The translations under genes and the position numbers were made by a program. The notes beneath the pieces are model-generated. The model had not been told where the DNA came from. It ran no database searches and was given only the letters and a program-made list of their open reading frames with translations. A stretch of DNA of 64,000 nt, from NCBI RefSeq assembly GCF_001625365.1, contig NZ_LJJF01000001.1, positions 372,001 through 436,000 on the forward strand. Reading direction: 5' to 3'. Source of the DNA: Streptomyces sp. MJM8645. Lineage in GTDB: Bacteria > Actinomycetota > Actinomycetes > Streptomycetales > Streptomycetaceae. Positions 35,012 to 44,047 of the stretch are shown here, piece by piece (within the stretch, counting starts at the first letter, position 1; the number at the start of each line of letters is the position of its first letter).

Positions 35012-37429
35012 TCACTGGTCCTGGTTGTCGCCGGGGTCGGCCGGCGCGGCGGGGGCCAGCGGGGTGGACTGCCCGGACTGCCCGGACTGCGTGGACGGCG
35101 CGGAGCGGCCGACCGGACTGTTCGGGTTGAGCGGGCCGACCGGGTTGCCCGTGCTGCCCGGGGTACTCGCGTTGCCCGGAGTGCTCGCGTTGCCGGGGCT
35201 GCTCGGGTTGCCGGGGCTGCTCGGGCGCTGCTTGCCCGAGCCGCTCCCGCAGGAGCCGGTCGGCGAGCCGCTGGGGGTGGCGCAGTTCGGGTCGCGCTTG
35301 GGCGGGTCCGGGATGTAGACCGTCGGGAACTCCTTCTCCGGCATGTTCCGGACGGCGTCGCTCATCGCCTGCTCCCAGATCGGGCCCGGGCCGGTCGCGC
35401 CGAAGACCTCCTGCTGGTAGTGGCCGCCGATCCGGATGTTCTTCATCGGCACCTTGGTGCCCGGGCTGCCCAGCCAGACCGAGCCGGCCAGGTTGCCGGT
35501 GTAGCCGGTGAACCAGGCCGACTTCTTCTCGTCCGTCGTCCCGGTCTTGGCCGCGATCTGCCGGCGGTCGTCCAGCCTGAGGTCCTTGGCGGTGCCCTTC
35601 TCGGTCACGCCGAGCAGCACGCTGTTGATCACGTCGGCGGTGTCCGTGGACATCGCCTCGGTGCACTTGGCCGGACTCACCGGGACGTCCTTGCCGTCCA
35701 CCGTGGAGATCTTGTTGATCGCCAGCGGCGCGCAGTAGGTGCCGCGGGCGGCGAAGCTCGCGTACACGTTCGCCATCGTCAACGGGCTCACCTCCTGGGT
35801 GCCGAGGCCGAGGGCGGGCAGCTCCTGCAACGGGTCACCGCTGGCCTTGCCGGTGACGCCCAGCTTGTTGGCCATCTGCTTGACCGCGCAGAGGCCGATC
35901 TCCTGCTCCATCTGCACGAAGTAGGTGTTCACCGAGAGGGCCATCGCCTCCTTGAGCTCGTACGGGCCGACCTCGCGCGCGCTCTCGTTCGGGATGCTGC
36001 CCTCCTTCTTGCCCTTGCTCAGGTTCTTCCAGGTGCCGTCGCAGGTCCTCATCGTCGGCCAGTCCATGCGGTTGGGCGAGTCGTACCGCTGGGTGGGCGG
36101 CAGGCCGGCCTCCAGGGCGGCGGCGGCCACGATCGGCTTGAAGTTGGAGCCGGGCTGGAAGCCGATGCCGCCGCCCATCGCCGCGTCCACGTTGTAGTTG
36201 ACGACGGTCTGGTTCTTCTCCTTCGCCAGACCGTAGGGGCGGGTCTGCGCCATCGCCAGGATCTTGCCGGTGCCGGGCTCGACCATCGTCATCGCCGCCG
36301 AGACCGGGTCGGTGACGTACACCTGCTCGGAGACGGCGTTCTGGGCGGCGGCCTGCTTCTCCGGGTCCAGCGTGGTGTAGATGTTGAGGCCGCCGGTGTC
36401 CCACAGCTTCTTGCGGTCGGCGGCGCTCTTGCCGAACACCGGGTCCTGCTTGACCACGTGGCGCACGTAGTCGCAGAAGAAGCCCATGCCGGCCTGGGCG
36501 GTGATGCAACCGTTCTGCGGGTCCCGGTACTTCAGGCCCAGCGGGGCGGCCTTCGCCTCCTTGGCCTGGTCCGCGGTGATGTGCTTGTTCTCGACCATCT
36601 TGTCGATGACGGTGTCCCGGCGCTTCTGCGCGGCCACCGGGTGCAGCTTCGGGTCGTACTGGGACGGGTTCTGCACCAGCCCGGCGAGCATGGCCGCCTC
36701 GGGGAGGGCGAGGTCCTTCGCGTCCTTGCTGAAGTAGCGCTGGGCGGCCGCCTGTATGCCGTACGCCTGATGGCCGTAGAAGGTGATGTTCAGGTAGTTG
36801 GTGAGGATCTGATCTTTCGTCAGGTCCTCCTCCAGCTTGATGGCGTACCGGAGTTCCTGGATCTTGCGGCCGAGCGTCTTGCGCTGCGCCTCCAGGACGG
36901 CCACCGGGTCGTCGCCGGCCTTCTCCACGTTGACGTTCTTCACGTACTGCTGGGTCAGCGTCGACGCGCCCTGGACGGCGGCGCCGCTCTCCGCGTTCTT
37001 GGTGATCGCCCGCAGGATGCCCTTGAGGTCGACGGCGCCGTGCTCGTAGAAGCGGGCGTCCTCGATGTCCACCTGCGCCTGGCGCATCAGCGGTGACATC
37101 TGTTCGGCGGGTATCACCGTGCGGTCCCGCTCGTAGACCTTGGCGATCAGGCCGCCCTTGGCGTCGAAGACCTGTGTGGCCTGCGTCAGCGCCGGCGCCT
37201 TGAAGTCGTCGGGGATGCTCTCGAAGCCCTCGGCGCTGCTCTTGGCCCCGAGCCCGACGGCGCCCGCCGCGGGAAGGATGAGGCCGGCCAGCAGGACACC
37301 GCCGAGAGTGCAGCAGCCGAGGAACGTGACCGTGTGACCCAGGAATCCGATCGGGGTCTCACGGCGCCGCGGGCGCGGCACCCAGGTGTCGCCCGCGTCC
37401 GGGGCAGGTATGCGGCTCTTCGGTGACAT
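35012..37429 (-). CDS. Class A penicillin-binding protein (glycosyltransferase/transpeptidase)
   Basis: 805-aa bifunctional peptidoglycan synthase. One N-terminal membrane anchor is at about 33-58. The GT51 domain has DIEDARFYEHGAVD (catalytic Glu 123) and QGASTLTQQYVKN. The transpeptidase domain carries SNFK (S428-K431), SVN (499-501) and KTGTT (628-632). A low-complexity Gly/Ser/Pro/Asn tail follows residue 720. It polymerises and cross-links glycan strands outside the membrane. All catalytic motifs are intact. Confidence 0.95.
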   Translation of the reverse strand: MSPKSRIPAPDAGDTWVPRPRRRETPIGFLGHTVTFLGCCTLGGVLLAGLILPAAGAVGLGAKSSAEGFESIPDDFKAPALTQATQVFDAKGGLIAKVYERDRTVIPAEQMSPLMRQAQVDIEDARFYEHGAVDLKGILRAITKNAESGAAVQGASTLTQQYVKNVNVEKAGDDPVAVLEAQRKTLGRKIQELRYAIKLEEDLTKDQILTNYLNITFYGHQAYGIQAAAQRYFSKDAKDLALPEAAMLAGLVQNPSQYDPKLHPVAAQKRRDTVIDKMVENKHITADQAKEAKAAPLGLKYRDPQNGCITAQAGMGFFCDYVRHVVKQDPVFGKSAADRKKLWDTGGLNIYTTLDPEKQAAAQNAVSEQVYVTDPVSAAMTMVEPGTGKILAMAQTRPYGLAKEKNQTVVNYNVDAAMGGGIGFQPGSNFKPIVAAAALEAGLPPTQRYDSPNRMDWPTMRTCDGTWKNLSKGKKEGSIPNESAREVGPYELKEAMALSVNTYFVQMEQEIGLCAVKQMANKLGVTGKASGDPLQELPALGLGTQEVSPLTMANVYASFAARGTYCAPLAINKISTVDGKDVPVSPAKCTEAMSTDTADVINSVLLGVTEKGTAKDLRLDDRRQIAAKTGTTDEKKSAWFTGYTGNLAGSVWLGSPGTKVPMKNIRIGGHYQQEVFGATGPGPIWEQAMSDAVRNMPEKEFPTVYIPDPPKRDPNCATPSGSPTGSCGSGSGKQRPSSPGNPSSPGNASTPGNASTPGSTGNPVGPLNPNSPVGRSAPSTQSGQSGQSTPLAPAAPADPGDNQDQ

Positions 37430-37610
37430 AACTGGAACACTACGGCCGCGAATACCGCGCCAGGGCAGGGTGTTGGCGAAGCTTTGTCACAAATCCGCCA
37501 CAGATTCGGCTCATTCCAGCCGGTCGGACGGGCGCCCGGGTTCGGACAAGGACCGTTCGCCTACGGCCTGTTGCTCCCGCCCGGATGCGCACCCGCCCGC
37601 AGCGCTCCGG

Positions 37611-38378
37611 CTACCGGAGGGTCAGGACGCGCGGGCCGTCCTCGGTGATGGCGACGGTGTGCTCGATGTGCGCGGCGCGGCTGCCGTCCGTGGTGCGCAG
37701 CGTCCAGCCGTCCGGGTCGGTGCGGTAGTCGCCCCGGCCGCCCGCCGTCAGCATCGGCTCCAGCGCCAGCACCAGGCCGGGGCGCAGCGGGTAACCCCGG
37801 CCCGGACGGCCCTCGTTGGGCACGTGCGGGTCCTCGTGCATGCTCCGCCCGATGCCGTGCCCGCCGAAGCCTTCGAGCAGGCCGTAGCGCCCGGCGCGGG
37901 CGACCTTGCCGATGGCGTGCGCGATGTCGCCGATCCGGTTGCCGACCACGGCGGCGGCGATCCCGGCCTCCAGGGCGCGCCGGGTGGTGTCGATCAGTGC
38001 CGCGTCCTCGGGCCGGGCGGCGCCGACGGTGAAGCTGACGGCGGAGTCCCCGGCCCAGCCGTCCAGGAGGGCGCCGCAGTCGATGCTCACCAGGTCGCCG
38101 TCGCGCAGCCGGTAGCCGCCCGGGATGCCGTGCACGACGGCGTCGTTCACCGAGGCGCAGATGACGGCCGGGAACGGCACGGGGGCGAAGGACGGCCGGT
38201 AGCCGAGGAACGGCGAGGTGGCCCCGGCCGCCCGCAGCACGCCGTGCGCCACCTCGTCCAGCTCCAGCAGGCTGACGCCCACGGCCGCCGCGTCCTGCAC
38301 GGCGGCCAGCGCGTCCGCCACCACTCGCCCGGCTTCGCGCATCGCGTCCAGGGCGGCGTCCGACTTGATTTCGACCAT
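37611..38378 (-). CDS. map: Type I methionine aminopeptidase
   Basis: 255-aa metallopeptidase that removes N-terminal Met. The five metal ligands are in [17 protein letters not shown] (two Asp), [17 protein letters not shown] (His), LALEPML (Glu) and [10 protein letters not shown] (Glu). It is a stand-alone copy, not next to secY/adk, so it is probably a second map. The divergent HTH gene shares its AT-rich promoter region. Confidence 0.92.
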   Translation of the reverse strand: MVEIKSDAALDAMREAGRVVADALAAVQDAAAVGVSLLELDEVAHGVLRAAGATSPFLGYRPSFAPVPFPAVICASVNDAVVHGIPGGYRLRDGDLVSIDCGALLDGWAGDSAVSFTVGAARPEDAALIDTTRRALEAGIAAAVVGNRIGDIAHAIGKVARAGRYGLLEGFGGHGIGRSMHEDPHVPNEGRPGRGYPLRPGLVLALEPMLTAGGRGDYRTDPDGWTLRTTDGSRAAHIEHTVAITEDGPRVLTLR

Positions 38379-38408
38379 GGTGGGTCGTCTCCCCTCGATC
38401 CAATTCTT

Positions 38409-38418
38409 ATACCGGTAT
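38409..38418. promoter_or_regulatory. AT-rich palindrome in the map/HTH divergent promoter
   Basis: ATACCGGTAT is a perfect 10-bp palindrome inside a conspicuously AT-rich stretch (38402-38425), 31 bp upstream of the map start. On the minus strand it overlaps a TATAAG -10-like hexamer with a TTCGAC element 17 bases upstream. It could be the operator of the divergent HTH protein. Confidence 0.45.
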
Positions 38419-38505
38419 TTGTATCACGGTCGAAGGTGGGGCGGCCGCGCGGCCGGACGGGAGCACCGGGGCGGGGCACACGGCATGGCCCCGGCGGGGA
38501 GGGCC

Positions 38506-38511
38506 TAGTAT
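38506..38511 (+). promoter_or_regulatory. -10 element for a probable leaderless transcript
   Basis: TAGTAT lies seven bases before the ATG of the HTH gene, and no Shine-Dalgarno is present, the usual layout of leaderless Streptomyces mRNAs. Confidence 0.5.
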
Positions 38512-38518
38512 CGACGGC

Positions 38519-38788
38519 ATGGTGAGGACTCCACTGACCCCGTGGGAGCGCGAGCGCGGGGAGCGCTTCGGGGCGCTGCTGCGCGAGGCGCGCGGCGCAC
38601 GCAGCATGGTCGAGGTGGCGGCGGTGGCCGGCGTCTCGGCGGAGACGCTGCGCAAGATCGAGACCGGACGGGCGCCGACGCCGTCGTTCTTCACCATCGC
38701 CGCGCTGGCGTTCGCGCTGGATCTGTCGCTGGACGAGCTGGCGGCCGTGTGCGCGCTCCCGGAGGACGGCGAAGCCCTGTCGGCGTGA
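38519..38788 (+). CDS. XRE-type helix-turn-helix protein, 89 aa
   Basis: A single HTH_3 domain occupies residues 15-75 (FGALLREARGARSMVEVAAV, then GVSAETLRKIETGRAPTPSF). It has no other domain. It is divergent from map and may control it, with the ATACCGGTAT palindrome as a candidate operator. Likely translated from a leaderless mRNA. Confidence 0.85.
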   Translation: MVRTPLTPWERERGERFGALLREARGARSMVEVAAVAGVSAETLRKIETGRAPTPSFFTIAALAFALDLSLDELAAVCALPEDGEALSA

Positions 38789-38865
38789 CGCCTTAGCGCC
38801 CTAGCACCTTGACGCCGACGGCTGAGCCCCGAGCGGCGCTCCCGGGCGATGGTCCCGGACGGCGG

Positions 38866-38900
38866 CGGCCCGCCGGGCGCGTACTGCGCCGGGCGGGCCG
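38866..38900. terminator. Bidirectional terminator
   Basis: A perfect 15-bp stem (38866-38880 with 38886-38900) with loop GTACT, between the convergent HTH gene and the ABC operon. Confidence 0.85.
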
Positions 38901-38957
38901 TCGTAGGGCGGGCCGGTGGCCGTGAGTCGGGCAGGTGGCCGTGGGGCAGGGAGGTGG

Positions 38958-40349
38958 TCAGCTCACGGAGCTGTTGTAGCTGTCGATGGCGGGCTGGAGT
39001 TCCTTGGCCGCGTCGGCCAGGGCCTGCTGGGCGGTCTTGGAGCCGGCGATGGTCTGCTCGATGGCGGTCTCGACGCCCTTGCGGGCCTGCGGCATCACGC
39101 CGAGCAGGCAGCCGGCGGTGGCCGGGGAGGGCTTGGTGGCCTTGAGCTGCTCGATGGCCGTCTGGAACTGCGGGTACTTGGCGACCCACTCCTTGTCCTT
39201 GGGGTCGTCCAGGGACTTGCGGTTGACCGGGAAGTAGCCGGTGCCGGTGTGCCAGGCGGCCTGCTGCTCGGGGGCGGTGACGAACTTCTCGAACTCCCAG
39301 GCGGCGCGCTTCTCGGCGTCGGAGTGGCCGGGGCCGCTGATCCACAGCGAGGCGCCGCCGATGACCGGGCCGCCCTGGTCGGCGGCGGCGACCTTGGGGA
39401 AGGCTGCGGTGCCGACGGCGAACTTGGCAGCCTCGGTGTAGCCGCGCAGCACGCCGGTGGACTCCAGGTGCATGGCGACGGTGCCGGCCTTGAACGCGGC
39501 CTGGGCGTCGTCGGTGTTGCGGCCGGTGTTGGCCGCGTAGCCGCCCTTGACGAGGTCGGCCCACCACTGGACGATCTGCGCGCCCTGGGCGGAGTCGAAG
39601 ACGGCCTTGCCGGCCTTGTTGCTGCGGCCGTTGTCCTGGTCGCAGTACATGGTGCCGGACTCGGCGAGCAGCTGCTCGACGAACCAGCCGTAGATGGCGG
39701 CGCCGAAGCCGTAGCGGACGGTCTTGCCGTCGGCGTCCTTCTTGGTCAGCTTCTTCGCCAGCTCGCCGAGTTCGGCGAGGTCCTTGGGCGGCTGGGCCGG
39801 GTCGAGGCCGGCCTCCTTGAAGGCGTCGGCGTTGAGGTAGAGCAGCGGCATGGAGGAGTTGAACGGCATCGAGACGAGCTTGCCGCCGACGGAGTAGTAG
39901 TTGCGGATGTTCGGGTCGAGGTCGTCGAGGGCGAAGCCGTCCTTGTCGGCGAAGGCCTGGGCCGGGACGGTCTGCTTGGAGTCGATCATGAACCGGGTGC
40001 CGATGTCGTAGACCTGCACCAGGGCGGGGGTGCCCTTCTGCTGCACCGCGGCCTTGTACTTGGCGACCAGGTCGTCGTACTTGCCCTGGAACTGCGCCTT
40101 GACCTCGATCTTGCCCTGGTGGGCGGCGTTGAACTGGCCGACCAGCCCGGTGAGGACCTCGGCGTTCTTCCCCGTCATCGAGTGCCAGAACTCGACGCCG
40201 GTGACGCCCGAGGCCTGGTCGAGCGCCTGGGCGCCGGGGGCGGCGTCGGAGGAGCCGCCGGAGCCGGAGGTGGAGTCCCCGGAGCTACAGGCGGTCAGGG
40301 ACAGGCCGGCCACCAGCAGGGCCGCGAGCGCGCGGGCACTCTTCTTCAC
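38958..40349 (-). CDS. ABC sugar/glycerophosphate substrate-binding lipoprotein (UgpB-like)
   Basis: 463-aa extracellular solute-binding protein family 1. The signal ends in a lipobox (LSLTACSSG), followed by a Gly/Ser-rich tether. The opening VEFWHSMTGKNAEVLTGLVG is characteristic of UgpB-type binders of glycerol-3-phosphate or oligosaccharides. It is the last gene of an operon with two permeases. The start codon is GTG. No ATPase is present; in streptomycetes MsiK commonly energises such importers. Confidence 0.9.
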   Translation of the reverse strand: MKKSARALAALLVAGLSLTACSSGDSTSGSGGSSDAAPGAQALDQASGVTGVEFWHSMTGKNAEVLTGLVGQFNAAHQGKIEVKAQFQGKYDDLVAKYKAAVQQKGTPALVQVYDIGTRFMIDSKQTVPAQAFADKDGFALDDLDPNIRNYYSVGGKLVSMPFNSSMPLLYLNADAFKEAGLDPAQPPKDLAELGELAKKLTKKDADGKTVRYGFGAAIYGWFVEQLLAESGTMYCDQDNGRSNKAGKAVFDSAQGAQIVQWWADLVKGGYAANTGRNTDDAQAAFKAGTVAMHLESTGVLRGYTEAAKFAVGTAAFPKVAAADQGGPVIGGASLWISGPGHSDAEKRAAWEFEKFVTAPEQQAAWHTGTGYFPVNRKSLDDPKDKEWVAKYPQFQTAIEQLKATKPSPATAGCLLGVMPQARKGVETAIEQTIAGSKTAQQALADAAKELQPAIDSYNSSVS

Positions 40350-40413
40350 GGGAGGGTTCTCTCTCTGTCGGGAGGGACGTGCTCGAAGGAGCGGGAGGAG
40401 GCGGCGGAGCGGG

Positions 40414-41322
40414 TCAGCGGACGGCGCCCGCGGTGAGACCGCGGACGATGAAGCGCTGGCCGAAGACCACCAGGGCGAGCGTGGGCAGCAGGGAGAGCAC
40501 GACGCCGGCCAGGATCAGGCCCGGGTCGGACATCTCGGAGTCGCGCAGCGAGGTGAGGCCGATCTGCAGGGTCTGCATGTTCGCCGTGCGGGTGATGATC
40601 AGCGGCCAGAAGTACTGGTTCCAGGCGGACAGGAAGACGTAGATCGACAGCGCCGCCAGGGCCGGCTTGTTGAGCGGGACGACGATCCGCCACAGGAACC
40701 GCCAGTGGCCCGCGCCGTCGATCCGCGCGGCGTCGCGCAGTTCGCCGGGCAGCTGCCGGAAGGCCTGCCGCAGCATGAAGGTGCCGAAGCCGGAGGCGAG
40801 GAAGGGCAGCACCAGGCCGAAGTAGGTGTTCCCGAGCCCCCAGCCGGACAGCGTCAGGTAGTTGGGGATGATGATGGCCTCCCACGGGACCATCAGCGTC
40901 GCCAGGAACACCCCGAACACCACGGCCCGCGCCTTGAGCGGCAGGAACACGAAGGCGTACGCGGCGAGGACCGAGGTGAACAGCTGGGCGAGCGTGATGA
41001 CGGTCGCCACGATCGCCGAGTTGGCGTACTGCCTCGCCAGCGGGACGGTGTCGACGGCGCCGGAGAAGTTCCGCCCGGTCACCGAGTGGGGCACCAGCGC
41101 CGGCGGGTAGGAGGAGAGTTCGGACGGACTCATGAAGGCGCCGGCGATCGCGTAGTACACCGGGAAGGCCACGGTGACGACGGCGACGGCGAGCAGCAGG
41201 TAGACGGCGGCGCGGCCGAGCAGGTCGCGCGGCGAGCGGCCGGCCAGGACGCGGGGGCGCGGGCGCGGCGCGGCGGCCCCGTCCTGGGCCCCGGGCCCGG
41301 CCTCGGTGGCGGTCACGGTCAT
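40414..41322 (-). CDS. ABC sugar permease (UgpE/MalG-like)
   Basis: 302-aa inner-membrane permease with about six helices. The EAA loop DAARIDGAGHWRFLWRIVVP contacts the ATPase. A typical MalG-type ending (LVVFGQRFIVRGLTAGAVR) is present. Its ATG overlaps the stop of the upstream permease gene (ATGA). Confidence 0.92.
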   Translation of the reverse strand: MTVTATEAGPGAQDGAAAPRPRPRVLAGRSPRDLLGRAAVYLLLAVAVVTVAFPVYYAIAGAFMSPSELSSYPPALVPHSVTGRNFSGAVDTVPLARQYANSAIVATVITLAQLFTSVLAAYAFVFLPLKARAVVFGVFLATLMVPWEAIIIPNYLTLSGWGLGNTYFGLVLPFLASGFGTFMLRQAFRQLPGELRDAARIDGAGHWRFLWRIVVPLNKPALAALSIYVFLSAWNQYFWPLIITRTANMQTLQIGLTSLRDSEMSDPGLILAGVVLSLLPTLALVVFGQRFIVRGLTAGAVR

Positions 41323-42239
41323 GCGTAGTGCACCTTCCGCTCCAGGACGCCGAACTGGACGGCCGTGCAGGCGAGGACGACCACGAGCAGCACCACGGCC
41401 TGGGCACTCGCGGTGCCGAAGTCGCTGGAGCCGTAGGCGAAGGCCTTCTCGTAGACGGAGTAGACGAGGGTCCGGGTGGCACCGTCGGGGCCGCCCTTGG
41501 TGAGGATGTGGATCTGGCCGAAACTCTGCAGCGAGTGGACGGTGGAGACCACGGTCAGGAAGAACAGGTTCGGGCCGAGCATCGGCACGGTGATCGAACG
41601 GGCCAGCCGCAGCCCCGAGGCACCGTCGATCCGCGCGGCCTCCAGGATCTCGCCGGGGATCGAGCCGATGCCGGCGGACAGCACCAGGACGTTGTAGCCG
41701 AGGCTCATCCACACCGTGGTGACGGCCACCGAGACCAGCGCGTACCGGGAGTCGGTCAGCCAGCCGATCGGGCCCAGCCCGACGTGCGAGAGCAGGCCGT
41801 TGAGCACCCCGCTGGCGGGGTTGAAGAACACCGCGAAGACCACGGACGCGCTGGCCACCGAGAAGGCGAAGGGCAGCGCGAACGCGGAGCGCAGCAGCCG
41901 CACGCCCCGGATCCGGTTCTCCAGGAGCAGCACCAGCACCAGCGCGCCCAGCACGCCGGGCACCACGGTGAGCAGCGTGAACAGGGCGGTGGTGACGAGC
42001 GTGCGCCGGAAGTCCGCCGAGGTCAGCAGCTCGGTGTAGTGCTTCAGCCCGACGTAGCGGGAGGGCGCGCCGAACAGGTCGTTGGCGTGTCCGCTCAGGT
42101 AGACGGTCCGTCCCAGCGGGTAGCCGATGAAGAGGACGAAGACCACCAGGGAGGGCAGCAGGAAGGCCCAGGCGAGGCCGTGCTCACCCCAGCGGCTTCG
42201 GCGGCCCGGGTGGGGCTTGGTGTGCGGTGCGGTCGGCAT
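41319..42239 (-). CDS. ABC sugar permease (UgpA/MalF-like)
   Basis: 306-aa permease. The first helix (WAFLLPSLVVFVLFIGYPLG) and the EAA loop (ILEAARIDGASGLRLARSIT) identify it as the MalF-type partner. It begins the permease-permease-binding protein operon. No adjacent LacI or GntR regulator is seen. Confidence 0.92.
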   Translation of the reverse strand: MPTAPHTKPHPGRRSRWGEHGLAWAFLLPSLVVFVLFIGYPLGRTVYLSGHANDLFGAPSRYVGLKHYTELLTSADFRRTLVTTALFTLLTVVPGVLGALVLVLLLENRIRGVRLLRSAFALPFAFSVASASVVFAVFFNPASGVLNGLLSHVGLGPIGWLTDSRYALVSVAVTTVWMSLGYNVLVLSAGIGSIPGEILEAARIDGASGLRLARSITVPMLGPNLFFLTVVSTVHSLQSFGQIHILTKGGPDGATRTLVYSVYEKAFAYGSSDFGTASAQAVVLLVVVLACTAVQFGVLERKVHYA

Positions 42240-42519
42240 GGGTTTGCGCGTCCCGCCTTTCGTTGCGTCGGTTCCGGCCGAAACCGTGTCCTGCCCACAC
42301 GACGGGTTGGAAACCCCACGGTGAGCAACGGGTGTCGGTGGGATTACGCGTTCGCGTCAGATTCGGCCGGTCGTGGGCGGACGGGCGTTGGGGCGCGTCC
42401 CCGGCCCGTCGCGGGCGGGCGAGGTGTGCGCCGCGCCCCCGCCCGTTCCGGTACGCCCTCCGGTGGCCCCGGGCTGTCGGTGGGGCGGGACTGTCGGTGG
42501 GGCGTCGTACGGTTCCCGG
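42240..42519. promoter_or_regulatory. 280-bp divergent intergenic region with repeats
   Basis: Upstream of the ABC operon lies an imperfect palindrome GGTTCCGGCCGAAACC (42270-42285). Close to the SMI1 gene, CTGTCGGTGGGGCG occurs twice (42474-42487 and 42491-42504). No gene is seen. Confidence 0.4.
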
Positions 42520-43182
42520 ATGGACGACACCGAATTCGACATCCGGGCCGCGATGGCCGAATCCCTGCGAGGCCGCGCGGGCACCCGGGCGCTGGTCGAG
42601 GGCTTCGCCGCCTACTGGGGCGAGCCGCTGCGGCCCGACGACGGCTTCACCGACGCCGAACTCGACGCCGCCGAAGGGCGCCTGGGCCTACGACTGCCGG
42701 CCGCGCTGCGCGAGGCGTACCGGCTGTTCGGCCGCCGGGAGGACCTCACCGGCAACCACAACCGACTGCTGCCGCCGGAGGAACTGTTCGTCCTGGAGGG
42801 CGCTTTGGTCTACCAGGAGGAGAACCAGGCGTGCGTGCACTGGGGCGTCCTGCTGGCCGACCTCGACCAGGACGATCCGCCGACGGTGGGCCGGCTCGAC
42901 CTCGCGGACAAGTCGGCGGAGTGCTGGGAGCCCTGGGAGGAGCGCTTCTCGACGGCCGCGGCGGTGATGGTGATGGTGGAGAAGCTTTTGCAGGACGACG
43001 AGTTGAGCGTGTTCGCCGAGTCCGGGGCAGAGGTGCCGGAGGGGCTGGCGGAGCTGCCCCGGCTCGGCCGCGGCTGCCGCTGGTTCACCGGGCCGGACGT
43101 GCTGGTCGTCGAGCTCGACGAGGACTTCGTGGTGGCCCGGGCCCGGACCGAGGAGGCCCGGGACGCGCTGGCCGAGCAGTGA
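42520..43182 (+). CDS. SMI1/KNR4-family protein
   Basis: 220-aa protein with the SUKH/SMI1 fold signature early on (FTDAELDAAEGRLGLRLPAA, LREAYRLFGRRED). SUKH proteins are often immunity proteins to contact-dependent toxins, but many streptomycete members are solitary like this one. No toxin gene is adjacent. The start is close to the promoter-proximal repeats, without a clear Shine-Dalgarno. Confidence 0.82.
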   Translation: MDDTEFDIRAAMAESLRGRAGTRALVEGFAAYWGEPLRPDDGFTDAELDAAEGRLGLRLPAALREAYRLFGRREDLTGNHNRLLPPEELFVLEGALVYQEENQACVHWGVLLADLDQDDPPTVGRLDLADKSAECWEPWEERFSTAAAVMVMVEKLLQDDELSVFAESGAEVPEGLAELPRLGRGCRWFTGPDVLVVELDEDFVVARARTEEARDALAEQ

Positions 43183-43237
43183 CCTGATGGCCCAACACCT
43201 GGGTGCCGCCCGGCCGTTGGACCACGGGTGGATCAGG

Positions 43238-43280
43238 CGACGGCCCAACGACGGGGCACTGACCGGTCGTTGGGCCGTCG
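43238..43280. terminator. Bidirectional terminator
   Basis: A perfect 15-bp stem (43238-43252 with 43266-43280) and 13-base loop between the convergent SMI1 and SDR genes. Confidence 0.8.
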
Positions 43281-43285
43281 TTGGG

Positions 43286-44047
43286 TCAGGCGGTGGCGCC
43301 GCCGTCCAGGACCAGGTCGGCGCCGACGGTGAAGCCCGCCTCGGACGAGGCCAGGTACAGCACCGCAGCGGCGACCTCCTCGACCGCACCCGCCCGGCCG
43401 ACGGGGAGGCTGTCCTTCATCCGCGCGGCCTTGTCGTCGGCGTTCTCGCCGGGCCGGGTGGACATGCTGGTGTCCACCGGGCCGGGGCTCACCATGGTGA
43501 TCCGCACGCCGTCCGCGATGTGGTCGAGGGCGGCGCTGCGGGTCAGCGCGGTGACGGCGGCCTTGCTGGCGGCGTAGGCACCGAGGCCGGGCACCCGCAT
43601 GTGGACGCCGAGGTTGGACGACACGTTGACGATCGCGCCGCCGCCGTGGGCCCGCATGTGGCCGATCTGGTGCTTCATGGCGAGCCAGGTGCCGGTCAGG
43701 TTGACCGCGAACACCCGGTGCCACTCGTCCTCGTCGATGTCGGCGACCGGGCCGACCGCGCCAAACACCCCGGCGTTGTTGACGGCGACGTCCAGGCCGC
43801 CGAGGAGTTCGACGGTCTCCCGGACCAGTCGGGCGGCGTCCTGACCGTCCGCCACGTCGCCCGTCAGCGCGACGGCCTTGCCGCCCGCCTGCTCGATCAG
43901 CTCGACCGTCTCGGCGAGCGGGCCCGCGCTGCGGCCCGCGACCGCGACCCGGGCGCCCTCCCGGGCGAAGGCGAGCGCCACGGCCCGTCCGATCCCGCTG
44001 CCGCCGCCGGTGACCAGGACGGACTTGTCGGTGAAACGCGTGGTCAT
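43286..44047 (-). CDS. Short-chain dehydrogenase/reductase
   Basis: 253-aa classical SDR. The cofactor motif is TGGGSGIG, NNAG is present, and the catalytic Ser/Tyr/Lys are in NVSSNLG and YAASKAA. An Arg in REGARVAVAGRSAG suggests NADP(H). The ATG overlaps the stop of the upstream MFS gene, so it is co-translated with the exporter. Confidence 0.92.
   Translation of the reverse strand: MTTRFTDKSVLVTGGGSGIGRAVALAFAREGARVAVAGRSAGPLAETVELIEQAGGKAVALTGDVADGQDAARLVRETVELLGGLDVAVNNAGVFGAVGPVADIDEDEWHRVFAVNLTGTWLAMKHQIGHMRAHGGGAIVNVSSNLGVHMRVPGLGAYAASKAAVTALTRSAALDHIADGVRITMVSPGPVDTSMSTRPGENADDKAARMKDSLPVGRAGAVEEVAAAVLYLASSEAGFTVGADLVLDGGATA

Noticed and set aside
42300..42360. PHO box upstream of the UgpB-like ABC operon
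   Set aside because: Fragments such as TGCTCACC were seen, but no pair of 11-bp GTTCACC-type direct repeats is present.
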